A DNA stretch of 64,000 bases from JAJECS01 sp965198185. Lineage in GTDB: Bacteria > Chloroflexota > UBA11872. This document shows, piece by piece, positions 1 through 7,515 of the stretch. The stretch lies in the NCBI GenBank assembly GCA_965198185.1, contig CBDAOU010000002.1, forward strand, positions 2,006,654 through 2,070,653, read 5' to 3'. The position numbers and the translations under genes were made by a program. Under the pieces are notes generated by a model. It ran no database searches. It was not told where the DNA came from and saw only the letters and a program-made list of their open reading frames with translations. Position 1 is the stretch's first letter. The number at the start of each line of letters is the position of its first letter.

Positions 1-531
1 GAATCGCTTCCAGCCGAGGCCGGCGGCGCCCGCCACCGCGCCCGCAATGTCGAACACGGGGTTTGGCGTTGCGGCGATGACGAATACCACCACAAGGCCC
101 CAGCGCCGGATCCAACCCTCGACCCGCTGGTAGGCCTTTTGCCGGCGAATCCAGGGCGACCCGGTGACGCCCAGCAGGTACGACACCATCTCGCCGATGA
201 CCTGACCCGTGGTGCCCACCAGCGCCGGCAGCCAGGGGTCGCCGAACACGATGGCGAAGGCGCCGATGCTGGCGAAGCCGAACCCCGGAAGCATGAACAG
301 CGCGCCGGACTGCACCGACAGGATGAACAGCAGGAGGAATCCCGCCAGCCCGACCGCGCGGATCTCGCCGGCGAACGGGATGGCGGCGATGCTGCCGGCC
401 ATGGCCACCACGAGCAGCACGATTTGCGGCGCCAGCAACCGCCGGCTGGACGGTCGGGGCGGATCCTCGGAGGGTGTTGCGGCTCCGGGATCCGCCGGCT
501 GCGAGGCGGGGTTCGTATCCTCAGCCGTCAT
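1..531 (-). CDS. VTT/DedA-like integral membrane protein, 3' end outside window
   Basis: The minus strand is open from an ATG at 531 to the window edge, giving 177 codons without a stop. The first ~32 residues are Pro/Glu/Ser-rich and cytoplasmic-looking. Hydrophobic helices follow (LLAPQIVLLVVAMAGSIAAI, then VGLAGFLLLFILSV). Next is a Gly/Pro-rich stretch (MLPGFGFASIGAFAIVFGD) and an amphipathic re-entrant-type segment ending ATPNPVFDIAGAVAGAAGLG, typical of the VTT (SNARE-associated Golgi/DedA/TMEM41) domain. Known members act as membrane scramblases or transporters; the substrate here is unknown. Its start lies 20 bp from the divergent fpg start, so both promoters must overlap. Family call is fairly secure from the proline motifs; the C-terminus is not visible. 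Confidence 0.7.
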   Translation of the reverse strand, partial: MTAEDTNPASQPADPGAATPSEDPPRPSSRRLLAPQIVLLVVAMAGSIAAIPFAGEIRAVGLAGFLLLFILSVQSGALFMLPGFGFASIGAFAIVFGDPWLPALVGTTGQVIGEMVSYLLGVTGSPWIRRQKAYQRVEGWIRRWGLVVVFVIAATPNPVFDIAGAVAGAAGLGWKRF

Positions 532-551
532 CGAAACCGCTTACGCCAGCC

Positions 552-1373
552 ATGCCCGAGTTGCCCGAAGTCGAGACGATTCGACGTGATCTCGCTGCCG
601 CCATCGTGGGTCGCCGCGTGTTGCGGTCCGAGGTTCTCGACGCAAGCCTAGTCCACGCACCGTCGGTCGCGGCGTTCAGCCGCGGGCTTTGCGGAAAGAC
701 CGTGCAGCTCGTGGGTCGCCGCGGGAAGTATCTGCTGGTGCACCTGGATGACGGCGTGCTGGTGCTGCACCTGATGATGAGCGGCCGCATCTTCCTGCGG
801 CCGGCGGACGATCCGGTGGAGCACACACGGCTGATCGTCGAATTCGACGAGGGACCAGCGCTGCACTTCGTGGACACGCGGCGCTTCGGCAGGGCCTGGC
901 TGCTGCCGCCGCCGGCGATTGACACGCTGTTGGCGAGCCTGGGGCCGGAGCCGTTGGAGCCAGGATTCGACGGGCGCGTCCTGCACACCGCGCTGGAAGG
1001 ACGCCGCCGGGCGATCAAGCCCACGTTGCTGGATCAGCGGATCGTGGCCGGCGTGGGGAATATCTACGCGGATGAGGCGCTGTGGCTGGCCCGCATCCAC
1101 CCGGACACTCCAGCCGGATCGCTGAGCCTCCGGCGACTCGACAACCTCGCGCGGGCGATCGTCGCCACGCTGCGGGCCGGCATCGAGCACGGCGGCACGA
1201 GTTTTCGCACGCACGTTGGAAGCGACGGCGAGCGCGGGCGGTACCAGGAGCGGCTCAACGTCTTCCAGCGCACCGGCGAGCCTTGCCCGCGCTGCGGCCG
1301 CGCCATCGAGCGGTTGGTGATCGGGCAGCGGGGCACGCACATCTGCCCCCGCTGCCAGCGGCGCCGCGCCTAG
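552..1373 (+). CDS. mutM: Formamidopyrimidine-DNA glycosylase (Fpg/MutM)
   Basis: 273-residue bifunctional DNA glycosylase/AP lyase that removes 8-oxoguanine and formamidopyrimidines. The start at 552 gives the invariant MPELPEVETIRRD N-terminus, with the catalytic Pro2 and Glu3. A longer in-frame reading from 474 would bury that proline and is wrong. Lys59, in the GRRGKYLL segment, matches the conserved beta-hairpin lysine. The helix-two-turn-helix region contains LLDQRIVAGVGNIYADEALW. The C-terminus has the four-cysteine zinc finger, CPRCGRAIERLV followed by THICPRCQ, intact. Length is normal for the family. It is divergent from the VTT gene and convergent with rqcH. Confidence 0.96.
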   Translation: MPELPEVETIRRDLAAAIVGRRVLRSEVLDASLVHAPSVAAFSRGLCGKTVQLVGRRGKYLLVHLDDGVLVLHLMMSGRIFLRPADDPVEHTRLIVEFDEGPALHFVDTRRFGRAWLLPPPAIDTLLASLGPEPLEPGFDGRVLHTALEGRRRAIKPTLLDQRIVAGVGNIYADEALWLARIHPDTPAGSLSLRRLDNLARAIVATLRAGIEHGGTSFRTHVGSDGERGRYQERLNVFQRTGEPCPRCGRAIERLVIGQRGTHICPRCQRRRA

Positions 1374-1413
1374 GCGAGCTTGCGATCGCCCTGGTTGACC
1401 CGGGAACGGGCAC

Positions 1414-1438
1414 CCTTCGACAGGCTCAGGGCGAACGG
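1414..1438 (+). repeat. Dispersed REP-like repeat (copy A)
   Basis: A 25-bp sequence containing TTCGACAGGCTCAGGGCGAA sits in the gap between the convergent fpg and rqcH genes. A near-identical copy with one A/G difference lies at 26202-26226, and diverged relatives occur at 7367-7430. The ends TTCG and CGAA are complementary. Intergenic position and recurrence fit a short dispersed repeat. Confidence 0.7.
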
Positions 1439-1448
1439 GCGAGGTGGG

Positions 1449-3140
1449 TTAGCCGTCGTCCGCGAGCGGCGCGACGCGGATGGTTCGGTGGCGGCGGTAG
1501 GTGACCTGACCCGGCCCGGCCCCACGGATCGCGCGCACGTGACGGCGGCGGGTGACGTCCACGTCGACGGCGGTCGAGGCGTGGCCGGCGCTCAGGTACG
1601 CGGCGATCCGCGCCACCGCGTGGATTAGCTCTGGCGCGGGATCGTCGCCCGGATCGCGCAGCAGGACGTGCGCTCCCGGCATGTTGCGGGCGTGAAACCA
1701 GAGATCGTCGGGCGCCGACTCGCGAAACGTGAGGCGATGGTTTTCCGCCGCGGTGCGGCCGGCGACCACCTGGCGCCCCTGGATGCGGCGCACCGCCGCC
1801 GCCGCGGATTCCGGCCTTCGCTTGCGTCGCGGCTGGCGCAGGTAGCCCGCCTCGGCGAGGAGGCCTTCGATCTGGCGCGAGACGGCCGGTGAATCCGACC
1901 GTCGCAAGTCGTCCGCCGCCTGCCGCAGAAAGGCCAATTCCAGCTCCGCCCGTCGCAGTCGTCGTGGAACGAGACGCGCGGCGCGCTTCAAATCCCGATA
2001 GCGCGCGAAGTAGGTCTGGGCGTTGGCGCCGACCGACTTGGCGGGGTCGAGCGTGAGCCGCTGGCCGTGCGCCTCGAAGTGGGTAGCGCCGGCCGGTATG
2101 ACGTGGGCGTATTCCAGCAAGGCCGCGCCGGCGGCTCGCGCGGCGCTGATGTCGGCGCCAGTCGGCACCGCCGCGCGCAGCGAAGCGATGCGACGTTCGA
2201 CCCGTGCAATCGCCGTGTTCAGCGGCTCCAGCACGCGAGATTTCACCGTATCCACAGCGGTCGGGGGTTCGTCCGCCTCGTAGTAGCTCTCTAGCGCTTC
2301 GCTCATCGAGCCGACCGGCTGGCAGCTACGGTCCAGGTGGGTCAGCGGGTAGGGGGCATAGGCCTGCCAGCCGCCGTCGATGGGCACCAGACACGGCTGC
2401 GCCGCGCCGGCGTCGATTCCAGCCGCGATATCGCGCAGGGCTGCGAGCGCCTCCGGCCAGGCGGCAACGTCGCGGCTTGAGATTCCGGGATCCACCCCAG
2501 CGCGCGCCAACGACTCGCGGGCGAGCGTGGGGCTCACGCCCGCCGCCGCCTGCAGCAGGGCGCGCCAGGCCGGCACGCCCCGTGCGGCTTGCGTCGCCAC
2601 GTCGGCGGGCGCGGCAATGCTTGGGCCAGGCAGGGACAGTTGGGCAGGTGGCTGGTACGGCGCGCGCGGCATCAGGCGGCGGCGACCTCCGTCGCCGCTG
2701 ACCCGCCGCAGCGCATCCCGAATGAGCCCCTGCTCGTCCACCAGGATGACGTTGGCCTGCCGGCCAATGATCTCCACGATGACGCGGTGCTCAGCCACCG
2801 GCCCGTCCGGGTCGGGGCGCGCGCGCACCTGCAAGACCAGCACACGTTCGAGGGGAAGCTGCGTCGCGCCGACGAGACGGCCGCCGCGCACCCACTTGCG
2901 CAACAGCAGGAGCAGCGGACTGGCGGGCGCCTTGCCGGCGTGGAGCCGTCCGCTCACAAAGTGCACGCGGGAGTGAACCGGGCCGGCCTGAATCAGCAGG
3001 TGATGCGCCGCGCGGTTGGCGTAGATTTCCAGCGCGATCTGGTTGGGCTCGGGCGCCGCAACCCGCTGAATGCGTCCGCCGACGGCCCGGTCCTCGATCT
3101 CGCGGCGCACCGCTGCCAGCGTGAGCACGTCAAAGTTCAT
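1449..3140 (-). CDS. rqcH: NFACT-family ribosome quality control protein RqcH (FbpA/Tae2-like)
   Basis: 563-residue NFACT protein. In bacteria RqcH binds peptidyl-tRNA-blocked 50S subunits and adds C-terminal alanine tails that mark stalled peptides for degradation. The start at 3140 gives MNFDVLTLAAVRREIEDR, the usual N-terminus, and its ATG overlaps the pfkB stop (ATGA), implying translational coupling. Visible are the NFACT-N domain (roughly 1-250), a helical middle ending near residue 420, and the C-terminal NFACT-R domain with VVAGRTAAENHRLTFRES and DLWFHARNMPGAHVLLR. An upstream in-frame extension to 3212 lies inside pfkB and is unlikely. It is the last gene of the rpmH operon, with genes for other ribosome- and membrane-biogenesis factors. 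Confidence 0.93.
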   Translation of the reverse strand: MNFDVLTLAAVRREIEDRAVGGRIQRVAAPEPNQIALEIYANRAAHHLLIQAGPVHSRVHFVSGRLHAGKAPASPLLLLLRKWVRGGRLVGATQLPLERVLVLQVRARPDPDGPVAEHRVIVEIIGRQANVILVDEQGLIRDALRRVSGDGGRRRLMPRAPYQPPAQLSLPGPSIAAPADVATQAARGVPAWRALLQAAAGVSPTLARESLARAGVDPGISSRDVAAWPEALAALRDIAAGIDAGAAQPCLVPIDGGWQAYAPYPLTHLDRSCQPVGSMSEALESYYEADEPPTAVDTVKSRVLEPLNTAIARVERRIASLRAAVPTGADISAARAAGAALLEYAHVIPAGATHFEAHGQRLTLDPAKSVGANAQTYFARYRDLKRAARLVPRRLRRAELELAFLRQAADDLRRSDSPAVSRQIEGLLAEAGYLRQPRRKRRPESAAAAVRRIQGRQVVAGRTAAENHRLTFRESAPDDLWFHARNMPGAHVLLRDPGDDPAPELIHAVARIAAYLSAGHASTAVDVDVTRRRHVRAIRGAGPGQVTYRRHRTIRVAPLADDG

Positions 3141-3982
3141 CGCGGATCGAGGATCGTGGGCTCCGGGCTCGACGGGGCCGGAGGGAAGGCGTCCCACCGA
3201 CGCTCGACCCATTGAGTAGCGACCGTTGCCGCAGTCTGCACCGCCTCGCCAAGCCGGCCCGTGCGCTGGAGGCTCACGAACAAGGCAGTCGCAAACACGT
3301 CGCCGGCGCCGGTTGGACCGGCATCGGTCACCCGGCGCACGGGCACTTCCGAACAGCCGCCGTCCGCAAACACCTGCACCGGCAGCGGACCGCGGGTGAG
3401 CACGCCGACTTTCGCCCGCTGGAGATATCCAACACCGGCCACAGGGTCGAACTGGATGTCTTCGCTGCTGAGCACGAGCACGTCAATCGCGTCGAGAAAC
3501 GCCTCCGCGTCGGGCCAGTCTCCGCCATACACGGCGCCGTCGGCGGCCACGCGGCGGAGCAAGCCCTGCGCGGTGAGGCCCGTGACTTCGGCGTGTGGCA
3601 GTTGGCCGAGCAATTCGGGGCCGATCTCGCCGACGACCGGCGCCAGGTGCACGACGGCGAACTCTTGCGGCAGCCCAGCCAGGTCGGCGGTCTCGACGGC
3701 AGGAGCAACCACCGGGGCGTGCTGGGTTCGGCCGTGCGACCCATACGTGTTGCGCATCGCTGTTGTCGCCGCGGCCGGGCGAGCAATCCACCGAATGCCC
3801 GGGCATGCGGTTGCCAGCGCGTCCGCGTCGGCCGCGGCGGCGCGGGCGACCGCCGTGACCTGCATTCCAAGCCGCTGCGCCACGAGGCTGCTGTAGAACG
3901 CCGTCCCGCCGAACTCCCAGCCCGACGGGTGGAGGTCGCGGGTGACGTGCCCGACCGTCAGGTAGGTCGAGCCGCGGCGCAC
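3137..3982 (-). CDS. PfkB-family sugar/nucleoside kinase-like protein
   Basis: 281-residue ribokinase-superfamily protein. The C-terminal PfkB signature is clear as RRVTDAGPTGAGDVFATALF (near residues 218-238), where GAGD supplies the anion hole and catalytic Asp. The N-terminal half has the Gly-rich GHVTRDLHPSGWEFGGTAFYSS substrate-lid region (split here: GHVTRDL then GGTAFYSS). The N-terminal half is shorter than in typical ribokinases, which suggests a non-sugar substrate or a regulatory member. It sits 10 bp after jag and overlaps rqcH by four bases within the rpmH-yidC operon. The substrate cannot be told from sequence. Confidence 0.8.
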   Translation of the reverse strand: MRRGSTYLTVGHVTRDLHPSGWEFGGTAFYSSLVAQRLGMQVTAVARAAAADADALATACPGIRWIARPAAATTAMRNTYGSHGRTQHAPVVAPAVETADLAGLPQEFAVVHLAPVVGEIGPELLGQLPHAEVTGLTAQGLLRRVAADGAVYGGDWPDAEAFLDAIDVLVLSSEDIQFDPVAGVGYLQRAKVGVLTRGPLPVQVFADGGCSEVPVRRVTDAGPTGAGDVFATALFVSLQRTGRLGEAVQTAATVATQWVERRWDAFPPAPSSPEPTILDPR

Positions 3983-3992
3983 CGCAGCCGTG

Positions 3993-4853
3993 CTAAGCCT
4001 TCGGGCTGATCACGACCCGACGCTCATCGCCTTCACCGATGCTATAGGTGCGGACGTTTTCGTCGTCGGCCAGGGCCACGTGGATGAGCCGGCGTTCATT
4101 GGCCGGCATGGACTCGAGCGTCACGGGCTCCTGGGTCTCGGATACCTCGTCCGCGAGAGTCTCGGCGAGCTCCTGCAGGTGATCGGCGCGGCGCGCGCGA
4201 TAGCTATTGACGTCGATGAGCACGCGGCACGGTTGGCCGAGTTGCCGTCCGGCCATGAGGTTGATGAGGTAGCCGAACGACCGCAGCGTGGACCCATGCC
4301 TTCCGATCAGCTTGGAGAAATCGTCGTCGCCGACGACGTTGAAGGCGAGCGGGTCTTCGTCGACGAGCTCGATCTCCGCGATGAAGCCCATGCGATCGAG
4401 CATGCCGGCGAGCATGTCCTCGACGATGTCCTGCAGCTCTTCGCCGCTCTCAACCAGAGAGCGAGACGCGCGGGGGCGGGGCGCGGGTTGCTCCGCGACC
4501 GGCGCCTCGCTGGGTTCCGACACGGTTGGAGCGGGCGGCGGCGGCGGTGGGACGGCCGGCTCGCTCGGCTCGGCGACGCGGGCGGGGGGCTCCACGTCCG
4601 GCTCGGCCGGGGGCTCATGCTCCGCCTCGTCGATGGTGGCGGAAAAGGGCCGCTCGCGGCGCACGACGCGCACGCGCGCTTCGGCATCCCGGCGCAGCAG
4701 GCGCGAGCCGCCACTGGACAGGATTTCGACGTCAACGTCGTCGATGGTGGCATTGAGTTGCCGCAGCGCCTGCCGCAGCGCCTCTTCAACAGATGCGCCG
4801 GTCGCTTCGACGCTCTCTGGAGCGTCCGGGGAGTCGGTTGGATGGTCAGCCAC
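3993..4853 (-). CDS. jag: Jag/KhpB (EloR) RNA-binding protein
   Basis: 286-residue SpoIIIJ-associated protein. The order is a Jag_N domain (about 15-70; EATGASVEEALRQALRQLN), a Pro/Glu/Ala-rich acidic linker (about 75-145), a KH domain with GDDDFSKLIGRHGSTLRSFG (split as DDFSKLIGRHG plus STLRSFGYLIN) and a C-terminal R3H domain (ESMPANERRLIHVALADDE). With KhpA, family members bind RNA and influence cell elongation. The linker is unusually long and Pro-rich. Its start codon lies within the last 8 bp of yidC, the standard yidC-jag arrangement. Confidence 0.93.
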   Translation of the reverse strand: MADHPTDSPDAPESVEATGASVEEALRQALRQLNATIDDVDVEILSSGGSRLLRRDAEARVRVVRRERPFSATIDEAEHEPPAEPDVEPPARVAEPSEPAVPPPPPPAPTVSEPSEAPVAEQPAPRPRASRSLVESGEELQDIVEDMLAGMLDRMGFIAEIELVDEDPLAFNVVGDDDFSKLIGRHGSTLRSFGYLINLMAGRQLGQPCRVLIDVNSYRARRADHLQELAETLADEVSETQEPVTLESMPANERRLIHVALADDENVRTYSIGEGDERRVVISPKA

Positions 4854-6486
4854 TGCGCCTCCTTCGACGTCGCCGTCGCCGCGGTGTGGTCGTCACACCC
4901 TCGCCACGGAGCTGGTCCGCGGCTTCGCTGTTTTCGTCGTCATCCGATGTCTTGGGCTCGGTCGGCGCGACCTTGCGAGCCGTCATATCGCGCGCGATGG
5001 GCCAGTGCGCGGGAATCAGCGCACCGGTTCCGGTTGTGAAGTATTGCTGCACGATGGCAATGATGCTGGAAATCACCCAATACAGCACCAGACCCGCTTG
5101 GAACGACCAGGCGAAGATGACCACGATGATCGGCATGAACTGCATCACCCGGTTCACGGTTGCCTGCTGCCCCTCGGCGGTCTTCGAGGCCATCATGCGG
5201 GCTTGCGCGAACTGGAACGCGCCCGCCAAGAGCGCCAACAGCGAGATATAAAACCCACCCGTCCCGAACACGTCTTGTTGGATGGGAATCCGAGTGAAGC
5301 CGGCGTTGCCGGCGGCGGTTTGTCCCTGCCGACTGTCCCACCACTTTTGCACGTACTGTTCGCCGTCGGTTTCGCCCGGCGCCCAATAGACGTACGCCTC
5401 GCGGGCCAGGGGATAGTTCTCGTCACGCAGCGCCGCCACATGCGCCGAGAAGGCGCGTTCGGCGCCGTCGGCTTCAATGTTAATCATGCGAATGTCCTCG
5501 CGCAGGATCGGCCCCGAGATGCCGAGCGCTCCAGGGTCGGCGATGAGATCCGCGACATAGTCATCGACCGTTGCCCGCAACTGAACGATCCGCGGCGGGA
5601 TGGTCTCGCCGTCGAGGAGCAGCTCCGAGAGCAGGTCTCGACTGCCGATATCGTTCCCGAGGCCAAAGATAGTGATCGGGCCGGCGGGCAGGCCGAGCTG
5701 AGACCAATTGGTGATCTCGCCTCGCAGAATCTGAGCGGCTTCGGCCTCCGTGAGTCGCGTGAGGGGGCGATCGCGCTCCACGACGAACGCGGCCGCCTGC
5801 ATCAGTCGAGCTTCCGTGGTGCCCGGCGGGAATTGGCCAAGCTCCAGCCGATCACGGACGAACGCGGCGCTCGCACGCCCGCTCGAAACCGCGGCCGCCG
5901 AATCGCCAGGATCGACGGTATCCACCGTGAAGCGGAAATTGGCGTTTTGGCCCGCAAACTCCGCCGCCACCTGCGATTCCAACGGGGTGATCGGAAACGT
6001 GGTCGCCAGATGCACGTCGGTGGGGGCCGTTGGGCTGGACTCGCCGAGGACCGGAATCGTCGCGTCCTCACGCGCCAGGTTGAACCAGAGGAACTGCTCG
6101 TTGAGGAGCCCACGACCGCTCAAGGTGAGAATGCCGCCGTAGAGCGCGAGCAGGATCGGCAGCTGCACGAAGATGGGCAGGCAGCCCGAGAGCGGGCTGA
6201 CGCCGTGCTCCTTGTAGAGACGCATCGTGGCCTGCGACTGCGCCTGCCGGTCGTTCCTGAACTTGCGGCGGATCTCGGCCATTTCGGGCTGTAGGACCTG
6301 CATGCGCCGTTGCGAGCGGATCTGCTTCACGGTGAGCGGGATCATCAGCGTCCGAATCGCGATCGTGAACAGAATGATCGCGATGGCATAGCTCCCGACG
6401 CCGTCGCGGATGAGACTGAGAACCTCGCTGAGTGGGTTGACGGCCCACGTCTGCCAGGTTTCGCCGATGCTGGAAAAGAGTTCCAT
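4846..6486 (-). CDS. yidC: YidC/OxaI membrane insertase with inserted PstS-like solute-binding domain
   Basis: 546 residues, far longer than the ~250-350 of YidC proteins lacking the proteobacterial P1 domain. Residues 1-140 are a normal insertase start: TM1 with conserved Arg45 (TIAIRTLMIPL), a cytoplasmic coiled-coil hairpin (50-95), then TM2 (LPIFVQLPILLALYGG). Residues ~405-485 supply the remaining helices (GGFYISLLALLAGAF, MPIIVVIFAWSFQAG, LVLYWVISSII) and the tail is Arg-rich. Between them, at about 157-370 (genomic ~5380-6015), is a complete two-lobed periplasmic-binding-protein domain of the PstS/PBP-like type. It has an N-terminal PLESQVAAEFAGQN, a hinge VVERDRPLTRLT, the hallmark AAQILRGEITNWSQLG, then DPGALGISG and NYPLAREAYVYW. 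By topology the insert lies in the extracytoplasmic loop between TM2 and TM3. The GSGTG phosphate-binding loop of PstS is not conserved, so the ligand is unknown. Confidence 0.92.
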   Translation of the reverse strand: MELFSSIGETWQTWAVNPLSEVLSLIRDGVGSYAIAIILFTIAIRTLMIPLTVKQIRSQRRMQVLQPEMAEIRRKFRNDRQAQSQATMRLYKEHGVSPLSGCLPIFVQLPILLALYGGILTLSGRGLLNEQFLWFNLAREDATIPVLGESSPTAPTDVHLATTFPITPLESQVAAEFAGQNANFRFTVDTVDPGDSAAAVSSGRASAAFVRDRLELGQFPPGTTEARLMQAAAFVVERDRPLTRLTEAEAAQILRGEITNWSQLGLPAGPITIFGLGNDIGSRDLLSELLLDGETIPPRIVQLRATVDDYVADLIADPGALGISGPILREDIRMINIEADGAERAFSAHVAALRDENYPLAREAYVYWAPGETDGEQYVQKWWDSRQGQTAAGNAGFTRIPIQQDVFGTGGFYISLLALLAGAFQFAQARMMASKTAEGQQATVNRVMQFMPIIVVIFAWSFQAGLVLYWVISSIIAIVQQYFTTGTGALIPAHWPIARDMTARKVAPTEPKTSDDDENSEAADQLRGEGVTTTPRRRRRRRRRSG

Positions 6487-6501
6487 GGCGCGGGCCCGCG
6501 G

Positions 6502-6711
6502 CTAGGGCACCGGGTCGAAGCCGCCGGTGGCGAAGGGATGGCAGCGCGCCATACGGCGCAACGCCAACCAGATTCCACGCGCCGCGCCGTGGCGCTCGAC
6601 GGCGAGATAGGCAAATTCGGAGCAGGTGGGTTCGTAGATGCAGTTGGCCCCGAGGCCCCCGGACAGCCACCGCTGGTAGCCCCGAATCAACGCGAGCATC
6701 GGGCGCTTCAC
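6502..6711 (-). CDS. yidD: Membrane protein insertion efficiency factor YidD
   Basis: 69-residue YidD, a small amphipathic membrane-associated factor that helps YidC-dependent insertion. The family pattern is intact: MLALIRGYQRWLSGGLG, then CIYEPTCSEFAYLAVERHG with the paired cysteines, then RCHPFATGGFDPVP. I start it at GTG 6711, because that codon overlaps the rnpA stop (GTGA). An ATG at 6699 would also work, and a longer reading to 6783 lies within rnpA and is rejected. yidC begins 15 bp downstream. Confidence 0.93.
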   Translation of the reverse strand: MKRPMLALIRGYQRWLSGGLGANCIYEPTCSEFAYLAVERHGAARGIWLALRRMARCHPFATGGFDPVP

Positions 6712-7058
6712 GCGAGGCTCGGTGCCTGCGCGGCGCGCACCCCCGCCAAGGATTTGGCGACGGCGCGCGTGAGGCAGCCCCACGGGGCGTCGCCCGCCGG
6801 CGGGCGGGCCTGGGCCACCATATCGACGACCGGCCGAATCGTTGCAGTGTGCGGCTGGAACGCCGCCCGCAAGCGGCGGCGCATGCGGTTGCGCGCAACC
6901 GCCGTGCCGAGCCGGCGCGGCGCCGTGATGGCCAAGCGGGTCGTCTCCGCCGAGCCTGGGGCGACAAACAGCACGAAATAGGGGCAGGTCACTCGCGTGC
7001 CGCGCCGCCGCACGCGCGCGATGTCGGTGGCGCGGCGCAGCCGATGACGATTGTTCAC
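6708..7058 (-). CDS. rnpA: Ribonuclease P protein component
   Basis: 116-residue basic protein subunit of RNase P, which matures tRNA 5' ends. The RNR signature is present as TAVARNRMRRRLRAAF (about residues 52-67), preceded by RLAITAPRRLG and the N-terminal RLRRATDIARVRRRG. The initiation codon is GTG. The C-terminus past about residue 100 is less conserved. It follows rpmH by 48 bp and overlaps yidD, the classical rpmH-rnpA-yidD-yidC-jag order. No dnaA lies upstream of rpmH here. Confidence 0.95.
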   Translation of the reverse strand: MNNRHRLRRATDIARVRRRGTRVTCPYFVLFVAPGSAETTRLAITAPRRLGTAVARNRMRRRLRAAFQPHTATIRPVVDMVAQARPPAGDAPWGCLTRAVAKSLAGVRAAQAPSLA

Positions 7059-7106
7059 GTCGTGCCCGCGCCGATGAAGCCGCTGCCCATCCCGAGCGCC
7101 AGCGGC

Positions 7107-7241
7107 CTAGACCGTGAGCCGCTTGCGACCCTTACGCCGCCGGCGGCGAAGAATTGCGCGCCCGGACCGGCTGGACATGCGTGCGCGAAAACCGTGCTCA
7201 CGCTTGCGTTTGCGAACCTTGGGCTGGTACGTGCGTTTCAT
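7107..7241 (-). CDS. rpmH: 50S ribosomal protein L34
   Basis: 44-residue, extremely basic protein read directly from the sequence. It begins MKRTYQPKVRKRKREHGF, continues with RARMSSRSGRAILRRRRRKG and ends RKRLTV. This is a full-length L34, with the canonical KRTYQP start and the GRAIL-RRR-KGR-RL core. It heads the minus-strand operon running down to rqcH. Its upstream region (7242-7515) holds the promoter and a tandem repeat but no dnaA gene. Confidence 0.97.
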   Translation of the reverse strand: MKRTYQPKVRKRKREHGFRARMSSRSGRAILRRRRRKGRKRLTV

Positions 7242-7410
7242 CGGTGGGGAAGTGCGCGGCGACAAGACATGCCGCGAGGTCGAAGTGTAGCACCGAGGGA
7301 CACGCGACTAATGCGGTGCTTTCTCGGTGAGCCGCGTGGGACCGCGGGCGGGAAGTCGCGCCCGTTCGCCCCTTCGGTGAACTCAGGGCAGGCTCGGAGC
7401 GTGGTTCGAC

Positions 7411-7502
7411 AGGCTCACCACGAACGGATCGGCAGGCTCACCACGAACGGATCAGCGGGCTTACCGCGAACGATCTGGGGGGCTCATGGCGAACGGACAG
7501 GG
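7411..7502 (+). repeat. Tandem ~23-bp repeat, four degenerate units
   Basis: Four consecutive 23-bp units start at 7411, 7434, 7457 and 7480, with the core AGGCTCACCACGAACGGATC. The first two units differ at one base; units 3 and 4 are diverged. Just upstream (7367-7405) is a related TTCG...GAACTCAGGGCAGGCTC block, so this is a local expansion of the dispersed repeat at 1414 and 26202. It fills most of the 274-bp space between rpmH and the citrate synthase stop. There are no unique spacers, so it is not CRISPR. Confidence 0.75.
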
Positions 7503-7515
7503 CCGGCTGTCGCGA

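Noticed and set aside
7411..7502. Mini CRISPR array
   Set aside because: Units are directly contiguous with no unique spacers, and no cas genes are present.
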